Assembly: GCA_027924645.1 (NCBI GenBank)
Contig: BSBN01000888.1
Span: 19,479,001-19,543,000, forward strand
DNA from: Cunninghamia lanceolata
Lineage: Eukaryota; Streptophyta; Pinopsida; Cupressales; Cupressaceae
Direction: 5' to 3'
DNA: 64,000 nt
This document shows, piece after piece, positions 11,810-22,504 of the stretch. The translations under genes were made by a program, and so were the position numbers. The first letter of the stretch is position 1; each line of letters opens with the position of its first letter. The notes under the pieces are model-generated. The model saw only the letters and a list, made by a program, of their open reading frames with translations. It did no database searches and had not been told where the DNA came from.

Positions 11810-13150
11810 TGGACCTGCGCAATTTTATACATCAACATGTATTAAATCTCATAACCTACCAGTGTCCAGCTGATGTAGTAAATAGTTTTCTCCTTTCCTT
11901 TAGAGTTTTGCTATGCTAGTAACACTCCTAGAGTAGTTGGCATAGCTGAAATATAAAGCAAAAGTGGTTTGACCTGGACTGGTAACATCAAGATTGGTGG
12001 ATTCATTAGATACTCTTTGAGATGTTGAAAGGCTTGTTCACATGATTCATCTCATTTGAAAGGAATATTCTTGTGCAAGAGATGTGTGAACAGATGACAT
12101 TTGTCAGCTAGTTGAGAGATGAACCGCCAGATGGATTGTAACTTACCCTGTAATGACCTTAGCTAACTAAGATTCTTGGGCAGTGGAATATCCATGATTT
12201 CTTTTACTTTGGTCGGCTCCACCTAAATTCTATTAGTTGACACTATATATTTGAGGAGTTTGCCAGAGGTGACTTTGAATACACACTTCTTTGGATTTAG
12301 GCATACATTGAACTACTCCAGTCTTTGAATTATATTGTCTAATACTTCCAGTTGTCCTTCTCTTGTGAGAAATTTAGAGAGAATATCATCTACATAATCT
12401 TCCATGATTGTGTGCATCAAGTCATGAAAGATTGTAGTCATGGCTCTTTGATATGTTGCCCCTGCATTTTTCAGTCCAAATGGTATCACACACCAATAAT
12501 GGGTACCCATGGACATGTGAATGTGGTCATGTGTTGATCTTCTAGTGCTATTTAGATTTGATTATATCCAAACAATCCATCCATTAGTGACAACATGGTG
12601 TGCCCTATTCTTATATCTACAATGATGTCAATGTTGGGCAAAGGGAAGTCATCCTTCAGATAAGCTTTATTTAGATCTCTGAAGTCACTACATAGTCAAA
12701 TCATTCCATCTAGTTTTGAGATAGGAGCAATGTTTGAAATCCATTCTAGATTGTCAACTGGTCGGATAAACCCAACATCTAGCAGCTTCTTCAATTCTTC
12801 TTTCACTAAGAGTGCAATATGTGGATGCATTTTCCTTAGTTTTTGTTTGACTGGCTTAGCTCATGGAGCTAGTGACAAATGATGTATTATAAGATTTAGA
12901 TCTAGTCCTGACATATTCACATATGACCAAGTAGAGTTAATATGTTTCTGTTTGAAGAATTTGGTGAATTTTGGCTTCTCTTGTGTAGATAAGGATTTTT
13001 CCATATGGATTATCCTTAGATTACCTTATGTGCCAATGCTAATCAGTTCTACTGGTTCTATCAAAAATTGAGGACCTCTCTTGATGTGTTAGATTGGGAA
13101 TGGTGTCAAGCCTTTCATCCTTTGACACCTCAGAGAGGTTTTCACCATTG
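11810..13150 (-). pseudogene. pol: G1 reverse transcriptase and start of RNase H
   Basis: Read right to left: VKEELKKLLDVGFIRPV (about 12810-12760), LCSDFRDLNKAYLKDDFPLPNID (about 12690-12620), SLMDGLFGYNQI, then VIPFGLKNAGATYQRAM and EDYVDDIL with the active-site box intact at 12385-12396. NPKKCVFKVTSGKLL and LRSLQGKLQSI follow. The RNase H start is seen as PLLLYISAMPTTLGVLLA and YYISWTLVGYE (about 11940-11850) and fades near 11810, at the T1 junction. It is broken by several stops and frameshifts. Confidence 0.8.
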
Positions 13151-14155
13151 AATACATCTTTTATATTTTTACTATTTTCACGATGTACCACTGCCATAGA
13201 GTAGTTTTCACCATAAGATCTATCTTTGATTTTTACATTTTTATGACTGAAAGGCTTTGCACTCTCTCAAAAATAAGCCTTATCATTGAGTTATATAGCA
13301 TATCCAGTGCTATGATCCCCTACGGGTAGATGGTCCCTAAGTTCTAGATAACCCATGATAGCCTTGTCATTCAGGAAAGTATTGAGCTTAGGGGAAATGT
13401 CTTGCAAATCATAGTCTATGAGTTCAGGATGTAATAATGGTAATGGGTCATCAGGTTGGTCTAGTTCAAGGCTAGTGATGGTTAAGATGGATGAGTTGGC
13501 TAGGTTATTGTAAGTATGGACAATGTTTATGATGATACTCTCCTCAAGTTGATCTATTAAGTGTGACATCATACTTTCCTCGCGAAACTCACTATCGTTA
13601 TTTTGCTGATTGAACTCTAGAGGTCTAGGCCTTGAGCTTTGTCCCTCACAAGTTGTATAGGTAGAGCTATACTGTTGGACCACATCAACATCTTTGTCAT
13701 CACAAGATAGTTCAAAAAGACTATCACATTCATATTCATTTGACTCTATCTCACTCCATTCTTGTAGTCAATGAATCTATTCTACTAGGCTAGTAGAAGT
13801 TGTCTCCTTTTCTGTCCCTTTATGCTTTTCTTTACTTTTGATCTTTTGTTTGCCTTTGTACCCTAGCCATGTAGTGTCTCAAGCTGTTAAAGAAAAAGGA
13901 TGGATAGGTTCGATGATACCTTCTTTTCTTAATCCTATGGGACTATGACTATCATATCCCATTCTTTGTAAGATAGATAACCCTTAAACATATTGTTCAA
14001 TTTGCAATTGGGCTTGAGGTTCTTGTGCTTTGGATTCACTATCTTCATCTTTATATAGCCATTGTAGAATATCCTTCTCATCACTTTCATCTGATAGGCT
14101 TCACCATTTGACAAAAGGAACTTTACGAGTCTCCAATGACTTGGGTTTGTTCATG
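13151..14155 (-). pseudogene. pol: G1 protease-RT linker with G-patch-like motif
   Basis: The frame starts just left of element I with NKPKSLETRKVPFVKW and continues through acidic text to RMGYDSHSPIGLRKEGIIEP (about 13970-13900). Spaced glycines and aromatics there resemble a G-patch, a short nucleic-acid-binding motif also known after the protease in some retroviruses. The 13683-13291 part (130 aa) is the usual weakly conserved spacer before RT. Stops are few. The frame connects across element I with the protease side. Confidence 0.6.
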
Positions 14156-14160
14156 GAATG
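14156..14160. repeat. Target-site duplication of element I, left copy
   Basis: GAATG abuts the left LTR of element I and matches 21864-21868 exactly. Confidence 0.75.
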
Positions 14161-15426
14161 TGTTTAGGGTAAAAGTGGATTTTGTTAATCTTTTGTTGTT
14201 TAGATGTTAAAATCTGCCTCTCCACTAAACATTGAAGGATCTAGGGTCAAGTGGCGAGCACTATCATACCCTAGAGTCACTTTAAGATGTAGGGAAACTT
14301 GGATTAGGGAATTAATTATCAATTTTTCATTCTCCTATGCCCAATTGACCATTAAAACCCTAATTATGTAAATACGATAACAAATTAATGAATTACGAAA
14401 AAAGCTCTTGCAGACAGGAGTAAAATACCAAATGACAAAATGCCTATTTTTGAGGTTCTGAAGAAGAATAGTCAGGGACACTAGAGCGAGTGCCCAAGTC
14501 CAAGGCACTTACTTTTCCAGGGAATCTAGACCTCCTTTGAATACTAATCAACCCTATAAATTTTATTTTCTGAAATATGTCTACAGAGGACACTGGTGCG
14601 AGCGCCCTAGTCTTGGAAGTGCTCCTTTGTCTAACTTTTCTTCAGATCCTAAATTCTTGATGCCTTCCAAGCTTTCCTAAAACTCCACCTTTTCCAAATG
14701 TGACACCTGTAACCTACAATCACAAGACTTAGTTTGGGGGTTCTGGTGTCTAGAGGCTTACATTAGTCAAACCCCAGAGGACACTTAAGTCTCTGAACAC
14801 CATTTCTAGATAAAGAGGGCACGCCCTTGTGAGGTAGAGGCAAAAAACCAAAGGAATCACTAATAAAAACACAATGATATGTCACCTTGTAGTGAAGATC
14901 TCATGGAGGAAGATGCTCTTCATGCCATGAGGAGAATGATGCTCAAATCTATAAATATCAACACACAAAACATACAACTCTGCTCTTCCAACACAATAGA
15001 AAGCCTTCAATCACCTTGAGAATGCCTAGAGTTCACAATGATCATCTAATTAGAATCTAGTTTACAAATGAATGCCTACACATGCTTATATATGCATCTA
15101 CAAGCACTCCCGCCAATATATTTAAAATTCAAACTTATTGTGTCGGCAAAGTGGCCTAATAACAGTCACTAACCCACACCCATAAATTGGGGCTGCCCCA
15201 AAATAGGGTTGGACTAGGGTGCAGGCACCCAAGTCCTCCCCCCTATTTTGGGTAGGGTACAACTCAAGGGGTCTAGCTAGGCCCTATTTGCCAAGGAACC
15301 TAGGTCTCAGTCCATCGGGGTGTTAAAATATGAACTAAAATGTCATAAATGCATGTAAAAGACCTGGGAACTAAACCTTATGAGGGAAAAACCCGCAAGG
15401 AGATATTTTCCAACATTACATTTATT
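14161..15426 (-). repeat. Element I 3' LTR
   Basis: Aligns by eye along its length with 20623-21863, starting at the shared TTTAGGGTAAAA and ending near the aaggnga...cattac stretch. A purine tract on the minus strand lies directly outside its right end, as expected for a 3' LTR of a minus-strand element. The plus-strand left end is TG; the right end has no clear CA. Confidence 0.8.
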
Positions 15427-15436
15427 CCCCACTTTA
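15427..15436 (-). promoter_or_regulatory. Element I polypurine tract
   Basis: The minus strand reads AAAGTGGGG next to the 3' LTR. The related copy near 62750 has AAAGTGGGGG in the same place. This purine run would prime plus-strand DNA synthesis. Confidence 0.65.
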
Positions 15437-15706
15437 ATGCATGTATAAATGCAAGGCCAATACATGCATTAAAGTAAGGTCACAAACACAACAAACACAC
15501 CAAGCACGGAGAGGACACGCCAATCACATAGAAAACTGTAATAGGCACACAAAACATAGAGAAGATAGTTATAGTCATGTAGAACAAAAAGCAAATAGTT
15601 AATGCATGGAAGACATATTAATGCATGGAAGACAGAAATGATATCTTTTCTTTTCTTTTTCTCATATACATATGAAGTGCAAATGCAAGTACTGGAAAGT
15701 ATACAA

Positions 15707-15870
15707 ACCTCCCAAAATGTAGGAAGCACTACTCAAAGGCATTGGTCTCTACATATGGGGCAACACACATGCAATACATGCAAAACCTCCCAAAATACAG
15801 GAAGCACTACTAGAAGGCACTGGTCTTTACATATGAGGCAACAAACACACCATACAAAACAAGCACACCA
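15707..15870. repeat. Two-copy tandem repeat of about 80 bases
   Basis: The phrase cctcccaaaatgtaggaagc, followed by actact, aaggcattggtct and acatatggggcaacacac, recurs as cctcccaaaatacaggaagc about 79 bases later with the same order of words. Confidence 0.7.
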
Positions 15871-16160
15871 AAACAAACACAATTGAAGACACAGAGAGAA
15901 CACAATAGACAAGCGACAAAGTGTACCTTTTCTAGGTCCAAAACCATCTCAGGCACATTACAGGCACACACTGATGATTGGGCTATGCCGAAAACATGCT
16001 TAAGGGTTGAGTTAGTCACAGAACCGCTCCTCGCCTTTGTAGAGGACTTTTGAAAATGACAGGATGATGTAATATGCTTTGAGAAATACACCATCCCCGC
16101 TTTCATAGAGGGCTTAAGAAAAAAGATATGCATGATATCCGACCTCTGTGGAGGGCTTAC

Positions 16161-16183
16161 ATGATTGATTGATTGATTGATTG
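16161..16183. repeat. (TGAT)n microsatellite
   Basis: Five tandem TGAT/GATT units. The equivalent place in the second I-family copy (about 63525) has only about two units, so the tract has changed length between copies. Confidence 0.8.
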
Positions 16184-16292
16184 CAAACAAACTTAGAATG
16201 CAGGATGCACTACTCTAGGGCACAAGTCTCTGTATCTGAGGTCAAACACATTGCTAACATCTATAATAGATAGCTTACATTATATGCCCCCA

Positions 16293-16337
16293 CCTTAAGG
16301 TGGTTGATATCAGTTATTGATATCAAGCACGTTAAGG
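16293..16337. repeat. Conserved 19-bp inverted repeat
   Basis: The arms (16293-16311 and 16319-16337) pair at 17 of 19 positions around a 7-base loop; the inner ends are GATATC. The second copy of the family has the same structure at 63607-63651, with different loop bases. Confidence 0.75.
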
Positions 16338-17265
16338 TAGGAAGAAAACACACAAGGGAACATTGACTTTTGCAAAGCCCATGCCCCCCGGAGGTGACAT
16401 GTACTTTATGATCACCAAATGTTCCCACAAACACATCCCTGAAAGAAACATGTTAGTGCCTACAACATCATGATAAACAACAACATCAATGCATATGATT
16501 AACCACACAAAGAGCCAACATTATACAACAAATTTAGAGTTCGAGGATAACCATGGGGCTATATCATGAAGCTCTCTGAATCGAGTACCTCTAAGGCCAG
16601 ATTCAAAGGAAAACAAAGGTGTATAGAGCAATAGTACTGTTAAGGTTTGTAAATGCAATAGAAACATCATAAAATTCACTATGCAGAAAGAACAAGTGCT
16701 TCCACTAGCCAAGCATCAGATAAGATATACAACCCCATCATCATATTAGGAACTAAGTCCATTTTTTATTGCTCTCAAAAGGGACACTAGGCCTGCATCA
16801 GTACAAATGTTTGTCATCATCTGCCCACTAGATGGAAACACTAGAGGAAGGGAAAGAATAAATAAGAGAGGAGAAAGAAACGTCTTAAGGATAGTCATGT
16901 AGGAGGGTACCCCAAAGTCACCAACCACGACGCTATGTCCGTCAGACACAACACATAACAATGAAATTAGAGAGAGGCAATATAGAAGAATGATGATAAA
17001 AATAGAAGAAGGTCATAAAAGATGTGGTCTCTTGGTGTCACAAACCTTACGGGGGAATCTGAGGTCATCCCAGGAGGCCTAAACAACACATAACACATCA
17101 CGGGGGAAGCACATCATGAGAGAGATAAAGGGTTAGAGATACTTACCTGGTAGCACCATCGTTAATAACATACACATGTAGGATATATCTCATGTTGTTT
17201 TAATATTGTATTAACATTAAGTTTAGGATGACAAGAGGCTTTGGTAGATTTCAAAGAATGGTATC

Positions 17266-19197
17266 CTATCCAGTTGTGTAGTTAATTCCAACAACTTGTA
17301 AAGGTACTCTAATTCCTTGTTGATTTACACCGCAACAATTGCCTACATAGTCATTATTTTTATACAAGATTTGAAATCCACAACCATATAGAGAGTCCAT
17401 TTCTTTAGAAGAAGGTGAAGCCTCATAGGTATCATGATTTGTAGTATAGGTAAGGGTATTGTCTTTATTTTCAACCAAGGAGACTTTGTTTTTCTGAGAT
17501 GTTTCAAATGATTGTTTAGACGAGATCGATGCAACTTTTGATGTGCCAGGTTTATTAAATTTATATTCCCCTATACTAAAAGGGTTAAAATCTAATGAAC
17601 CCCAATCATCATCAACAAGTGCATTCGATGGTTGAGAGTCTTGCACAACATTATCAGCTCACAAATTGTTTAAGCACATATGATTGTAAATTGGTTTTTG
17701 CAATTCAATGTGCAAATAGTTATCTGGTTCAGGATCAGCATGAATAGTATCAAGAGTACCTTTGAATATAACTTTGATTGAACGATGTAGAGTGGAAGGG
17801 ACTGCCCCCAATGCATGAATCCAAGTTTTTCCAAGAATCATGTTGCAAGATAAAGAACTAGGCATGACATGAATCAGAGTAGGCACAGTCATAGGTCCCA
17901 CTTGTATAGGTAAAGTTATAGTACTGATAGATTGTCATCTAATAATGTCAAAACCATGGATACTTAATGGTTCTAGCTTGATGGCAAATGTATCAACTTT
18001 AATCTTATGTAATAAGTCAATGCCACAAACATTAAGAGCCGATCCATTATCAATCATAACTTATTTTACCAACGTTCTATTTATTGTGACAAAGATTATA
18101 AGAGGATCATATTGGTTTTGAACTTCAATTGATGGTAATTCCTATGGTTGAAAGATAATATATGTCTTTGTCACATGCATACTATCACATACGGCTGCTA
18201 CATCATTAGGCTTAGTAGTAGGTGGGACAATCACCTTCTGTAAAGCTTCTTGGAGCATTCCATGATATGTAGGTGATGTTTGTATTAAATCCCAAAAAGA
18301 GATCTTAACCAGAGTAGCGTGAAGTTGTTTGACAAGATCATACTCTTGACCACTTTTATGAGTAAGGCGAGGTGTTGTAGGGAGCATAGGTTGAGAACAT
18401 GGAAGAGAGATAGGCACATATGGTGTTTGCTTACTTTGCTTGTTATTATAGGTGTTATATTTGTGAGCAATCACATTGTGGTGTGGTTGTTGTAACACAT
18501 TTTGAACACCTTGATTTGGTTGAGAAATTTGTTGTACACATTTATAAATGTAATCTGGGGGTCAACCTTGAATAGTAATTACTAGCTTTGAACAAGAGGG
18601 TGCACTAGGTGCCCCTTGGACAATGATCTTAGGAATATTGCTACAAGGTCTATTAATGACAATTGAATTAACATTATTTCCTTCTTGATTGCTCCCAACA
18701 TCCATCCCTAAAGTATTTAATGTGAGAGACCTTTTCTCATCCACTAATGCTACATCTTGGTGAGGGAGAGCAGTGAGATGAGAGGAAGGTACAATATTGA
18801 TAGGAAGATTAGGTGTTACATCATTGATTGGGCTATCCATGGTCTTCTCATCTAATGTTCTTGGTCTTTCAACTATGGAATCATCATCATCATTATCACC
18901 ATATATTTTAGCTATTAAATCCAAAGCATTAAGAGGACTTTCACTCTCATCATTCTCAATGTGTTTTGTCAAATGTCTTATGACCGAAGGGTATGTATTC
19001 ATGACATAATTGAAGCTGTCAAAATTAGATACATAGTCAAGGATTTCAAATGAGGAGCATTTAAATATATCCTTGTGATACATAGCTTGTAAATAAGTGA
19101 GCACATGAGGATTCATATTAAGAAATTTGTAGAAACTCTTGAAGTTTTTGATATATGCATGTAAAGATACGAAAGAGAAATGAGATGAAGATGCCAT
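17266..19197 (-). pseudogene. Element I protein: unknown N-terminus, protease, G-patch
   Basis: One frame of 644 codons from ATG 19197, with only about six single-base stops and no frameshift. Residues 1-210 (MASSSHFSFVSLHAYIKNF, then an acidic DNDDDD run) match no gag I know. About residues 250-350 resemble the Tat region before protease (SFWDLIQTSPTYHGMLQEAL). The protease site follows as VMIDNGSALNVCGIDLL (about 18050), then ILGKTWIHALGAVPSTLHRS (about 17840), typical of Tat proteases. The C-terminal LYKNNDYVGNCCGVNQQGI (about 17370-17310) is a degraded G-patch-like motif. What the N-terminal domain does is unknown; a divergent gag is one possibility. Confidence 0.65.
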
Positions 19198-20622
19198 AAT
19201 GAAATGTCTTGTAACATCAATGCCAAATCAGAAAAACTATGCAAGAGACAAGTGCAAACTATATGCAAAAATGACCTAAAATGCTTGATTTTTGGTACTT
19301 TTTAAATGCAAATGAATGAAACAAAGGGTGTTGTAAGGAATTAAGTCAAGTGAAGTAAATTATATGTCTGATATCAGTCCAAAATAGAAATAAGTTCACT
19401 CTCAACACACTCTTGATGTGAGCTTTAGTTGATGCCAAGTCAAAATATAGTGAAAATATGTCAAAATAGGTAATTTTTTCACCAAAACTTAATGCAAGAG
19501 AGCATAACAAAGGGTGTTGTGAGAAAAATTATGATGGAAAGAAAATAATATCAGTAATAACATCCACTTAGTGCTAAAAATATCCCACACAACATGGTTT
19601 CAGTGCCACAAAAAATCCTAGTGAAAATATAGCAAAAATAGGCTATTTTTCACAGTTTTTCAACTCCAAGACCTACAAAAATAGGTGTTGTAAGGAATTT
19701 TAGGAGCAAAGGAAAATAATATTAATAGTATCAGTCACCGTAATCCATAAAACTTATCACAACACACTTGGAGTGCAAACAAAGTCAAACTCTAGGGTAA
19801 AAATAGTCAAAAAGTGTGATTTTTCGCCAAATTTTCACTACAAGAGCCCGTTAAAAGGGTGTTGTGAAGCTTTTTCTGAGGGAAAGAAAATTACTACCAT
19901 GTTAACAGAAAACTAATGTAAAAATATCTTTCACAACACACCTATGGTGCAAGTTTATGAAGTCGATAAGGCCAAAATTAGTGAAAATAGTTGTTTTCGA
20001 AGCCCTAGGTTTGAGATTTTGGAACAAAATGCTATGTGAATGTTTTGAAGTCTGATTTTTGATGGAAATTACATACTCTCAAATCTGAAAATTATTTTCA
20101 AGCTAAAACATGGAAAATGCCCATGCAAATTTAATGAAAATGCACGAAAATTGCTAGTTTTTGTTGAAATTTTCAATGTAAAAATGCAAATATTTGAAAT
20201 TTAAATGGCAATTCACACTAAAATGCAAGACTAGAGACAAATGTAAATTTGAATTAGCCTCTAAAATCAGTGGAAAAATTTGATAAAATATTTTGCCGAC
20301 AAACCCTAGATTTTGGAATTACTAGGTTACCCAAGCACTTAAATGATGAAAATTGAAAGCAAGATTTTGAATTTTTATATTTTTCTATATTCTATATCAG
20401 ATCTTATGCAAAAATCATTAATTAGGGAAATTTAGGAAGAAATGACACAATTTAGTAAGCCCAACAGTGCAATTTTTTGTATTTTTTCAATTTTTTAATT
20501 TTTTTGAAATTTTCTCAATGCAATAAAGTAAATGCCTATATGAATGAATGAAATCACACCAAATCTATATGAAAATACTCAGTAAGTTGCAATTTAAGTT
20601 CAAAAACATGGTTTCACCAAAA
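19198..20622 (-). other. Element I leader with tandem repeats
   Basis: AT-rich non-coding DNA between the 5' LTR and the ATG. A tandem array occupies about 19260-19990. Directly after the LTR the minus strand reads TTTTGGTGAAACCATG, a possible but unconvincing primer site that I cannot match to a tRNA. From about 20000 to 20600 I see only A/T-rich sequence. Confidence 0.55.
19260..19990. repeat. About 175-base tandem repeats, four copies
   Basis: The word gggtgttgt recurs at 19326, 19512, about 19683 and 19858 (spacing about 170-186). Each is followed after about 100 bases by a variant of CAACACAC, and then by an aaaatag-rich half. Copies are diverged. Confidence 0.7.
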
Positions 20623-21863
20623 TATTTAGGGTAAAATTAGATTTTGTTAATCTTTTATTGTTTAAATGTTAAAATCCATCTCTCCACTAAACATTGAAGA
20701 ATCTAAGGTCAAGTGGCAAGCACTATCATACCCTAGAGTCACTTTTAGACGTAGGGAAAATTGGATTATAGAATTAATTATCAATTTTTCCTTCTCCTAT
20801 GCCCATTTGACCATTAAAACCCTAATTATGCAAATACACCAACAAATTAATGAATTACAAAAAAAAGCTCTTGCAGACAAGAGTAAAATACCAAACAAAG
20901 CAGAATAGTTGGGGACACTGGAGTAGGCGACCAAGTCCAAGGTACCTACTTTTTTGGGGAATCTAGACCTCCTTCAGATACTGATCATCTCTGTGACTTC
21001 TATTTTCTGAAATCTATCTGTGGAGGACTCTCGAGTGAGCGCCCTAGTTTTGGAAGTGCTCCTTTGTCTGATGTTTCTTTAGATCCTAAATCCCTGATGC
21101 CTTCCAATCTTTCCTACAACTCCACCTTTTCTGGATGTGACACCTATAACCTATAATCACAAGACTTGGTTTGGGGGTTGTGGTGTTTAGAGGCTTGCCT
21201 TAGTCAAACCCCAGATGACACTTAGGTCTCTGAACACCATTGTCAGATAAAGAGGGCGTGCCCTTGTGAGGTAGAGACCAAAAACCAAAGGAATCAATGA
21301 TAAAAACACAATGATATGTCAGCTTGTAGTGAAGATCTCATGGAGGAAGATGCTCTTCATGCCATGAGGAGATTGATGCTCAAATCTGCAAATATCAACA
21401 CACAAAACATACAAGTCTACTCTTGCAACACAATAGAAAGCCTTCAATCACCTTGAGAATGCCTAGAGTTCACAATGATCATCTAATTGGAATCTAGTTT
21501 ACAAATGAATGCCTACACATGCTTATATATGTATGTACAAGCACTCCTGCCAAGATATTTGAAATTCAAACTTACCGTGTCGGTAAAGGGGCCTAATAAC
21601 GGTCACTAATCGACACTTAAAAATTGGGGCTACCCCAAAACAGGGCAGGACTAGGGCATAGGCACCCAAGTCCTCCCCCCTATTTTAGGTAGGGTAGACA
21701 TCAAGGGGTCCACCTAGGCCCTATTTGCCAAGGAACCTAGGTCTAATTCCATTGGGGTGTTAAAATATGAACTAAAATGTCCTAAATGCACGCAAAAGAC
21801 CCAGGAGCTTAACCTTATGAGGGAAAAGCCCCCAAGGGGACATGTTTTGATGTTATTGTTATA
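20623..21863 (-). repeat. Element I 5' LTR
   Basis: Direct repeat of 14161-15426. It begins with TATTTAGGG where the other copy has TGTTTAGGG, and stops at GTTATA just before the GAATG duplication. About 90% identical by eye to the 3' LTR; not computed. Confidence 0.8.
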
Positions 21864-21868
21864 GAATG
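21864..21868. repeat. Target-site duplication of element I, right copy
   Basis: GAATG next to the right LTR, identical to 14156-14160. Confidence 0.75.
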
Positions 21869-22501
21869 TTTCCCATAGGACTTGGGAGATATGGGTAGCT
21901 GTGCTAGGTAAAAGGTTTGGATGATGGTATACTCTCCTACCCCCTTGTCTTTGAACTTGACTTTGAGTTTAGATGTCTTGGAGTTAGAAGGTAGTGAGTT
22001 TGGATCAACATGGGATGAAGATGAGGAAGATGCATGATTGGTGGGAATTATAACTTCGGGCTTGGACTGGATGGAATTGTAATATTCGAATGGATCAAGG
22101 TCTCCTTAGATAGTGATTTATTGGCCATTATGAGGAAAGTTGATACACTGATGGTAAGTAGATGGCACGACTTTCATCGCATGTATCTAAGGTCGACCAA
22201 GGAGAATATTGTATGCTAGTTCCATGTCTAGCACTTGGTACACCACATCTTTCACTACTGGTCCCACTCTTATAAGAAAAACAATAGTTCCTTTTGATGT
22301 CCTTTCTTCTTCGTCATATGCCTTGATTGTAATTTTCTTCTTGGGATTAATGGCATTCTGTAAAAACCCCAATGCAAGGATTAGTTTTAAAGTGCAAATA
22401 TTTAAACCTACCCCTCCATCTGTTAGGACCCATTTTATTTTATGGTTATAGATGAAGGTTTTAATATGGAGGGATTCATTATGCAGTTGGGTGATAGACA
22501 T
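21869..22501 (-). pseudogene. pol: G1 protease and following linker
   Basis: The retropepsin region reads WVLTDGGVGLNICTLKL (about 22420-22370), where DGG replaces the more usual D-S/T-G. ITIKAYDEEERTSKGTIVF, VGPVVKDVVYQVLD and YNILLGRP follow, the typical flap and second half of Tat-group proteases. One stop follows LGRP at 22187. The linker then runs left and ends at SPKSYGKHS beside element I. The sense strand is minus; plus-strand open frames here are shadows. Confidence 0.75.
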
Positions 22502-22504
22502 ATC

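Larger units (their letters stand above)
15437..17240 (-). other. Element I 3' non-coding interior
   Basis: No RT, RNase H or integrase motif was found in any frame; short open frames here look like chance. The segment shares long similarity with 62760-64000, including a GTTAGTCA-AGAACC(G/A)CTCC phrase and a conserved hairpin. It holds a short tandem repeat (15707-15870), a TGAT microsatellite (16161-16183) and the hairpin at 16293-16337. From about 16780 to 17240 I see nothing further. Confidence 0.6.
14161..21863 (-). mobile_element. I: non-autonomous Tat-related LTR element nested in G1
   Basis: Two direct repeats of about 1.25 kb (14161-15426 and 20623-21863) bound a 5.2 kb interior, and GAATG lies on both flanks. 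With I and one GAATG removed, the minus-strand G1 frame continues from SPKSYGKHS to NKPKSLETRK without a shift. The interior holds a leader with about 175-base tandem repeats, one long frame (19197-17266) ending in protease and G-patch-like parts, and 1.8 kb of non-coding DNA. No RT, RNase H or integrase is present, so it would depend on enzymes made elsewhere. Confidence 0.85.

Noticed and set aside
14161..14172. TTTAGGG at the element I LTR edge as a plant telomere repeat
   Set aside because: A single unit only; no tandem array.
15469..16190. Hydrophobic minus-strand open frames (86 and 126 codons) as membrane protein genes
   Set aside because: They lie in the 3' non-coding interior of element I, lack family support and are not conserved in the second copy at 62746-64000.
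20605..20622. Definite primer-binding site for element I
   Set aside because: TGGTGAAACCATG follows the LTR closely, but I cannot match it to a tRNA 3' end, so it is mentioned only as possible.
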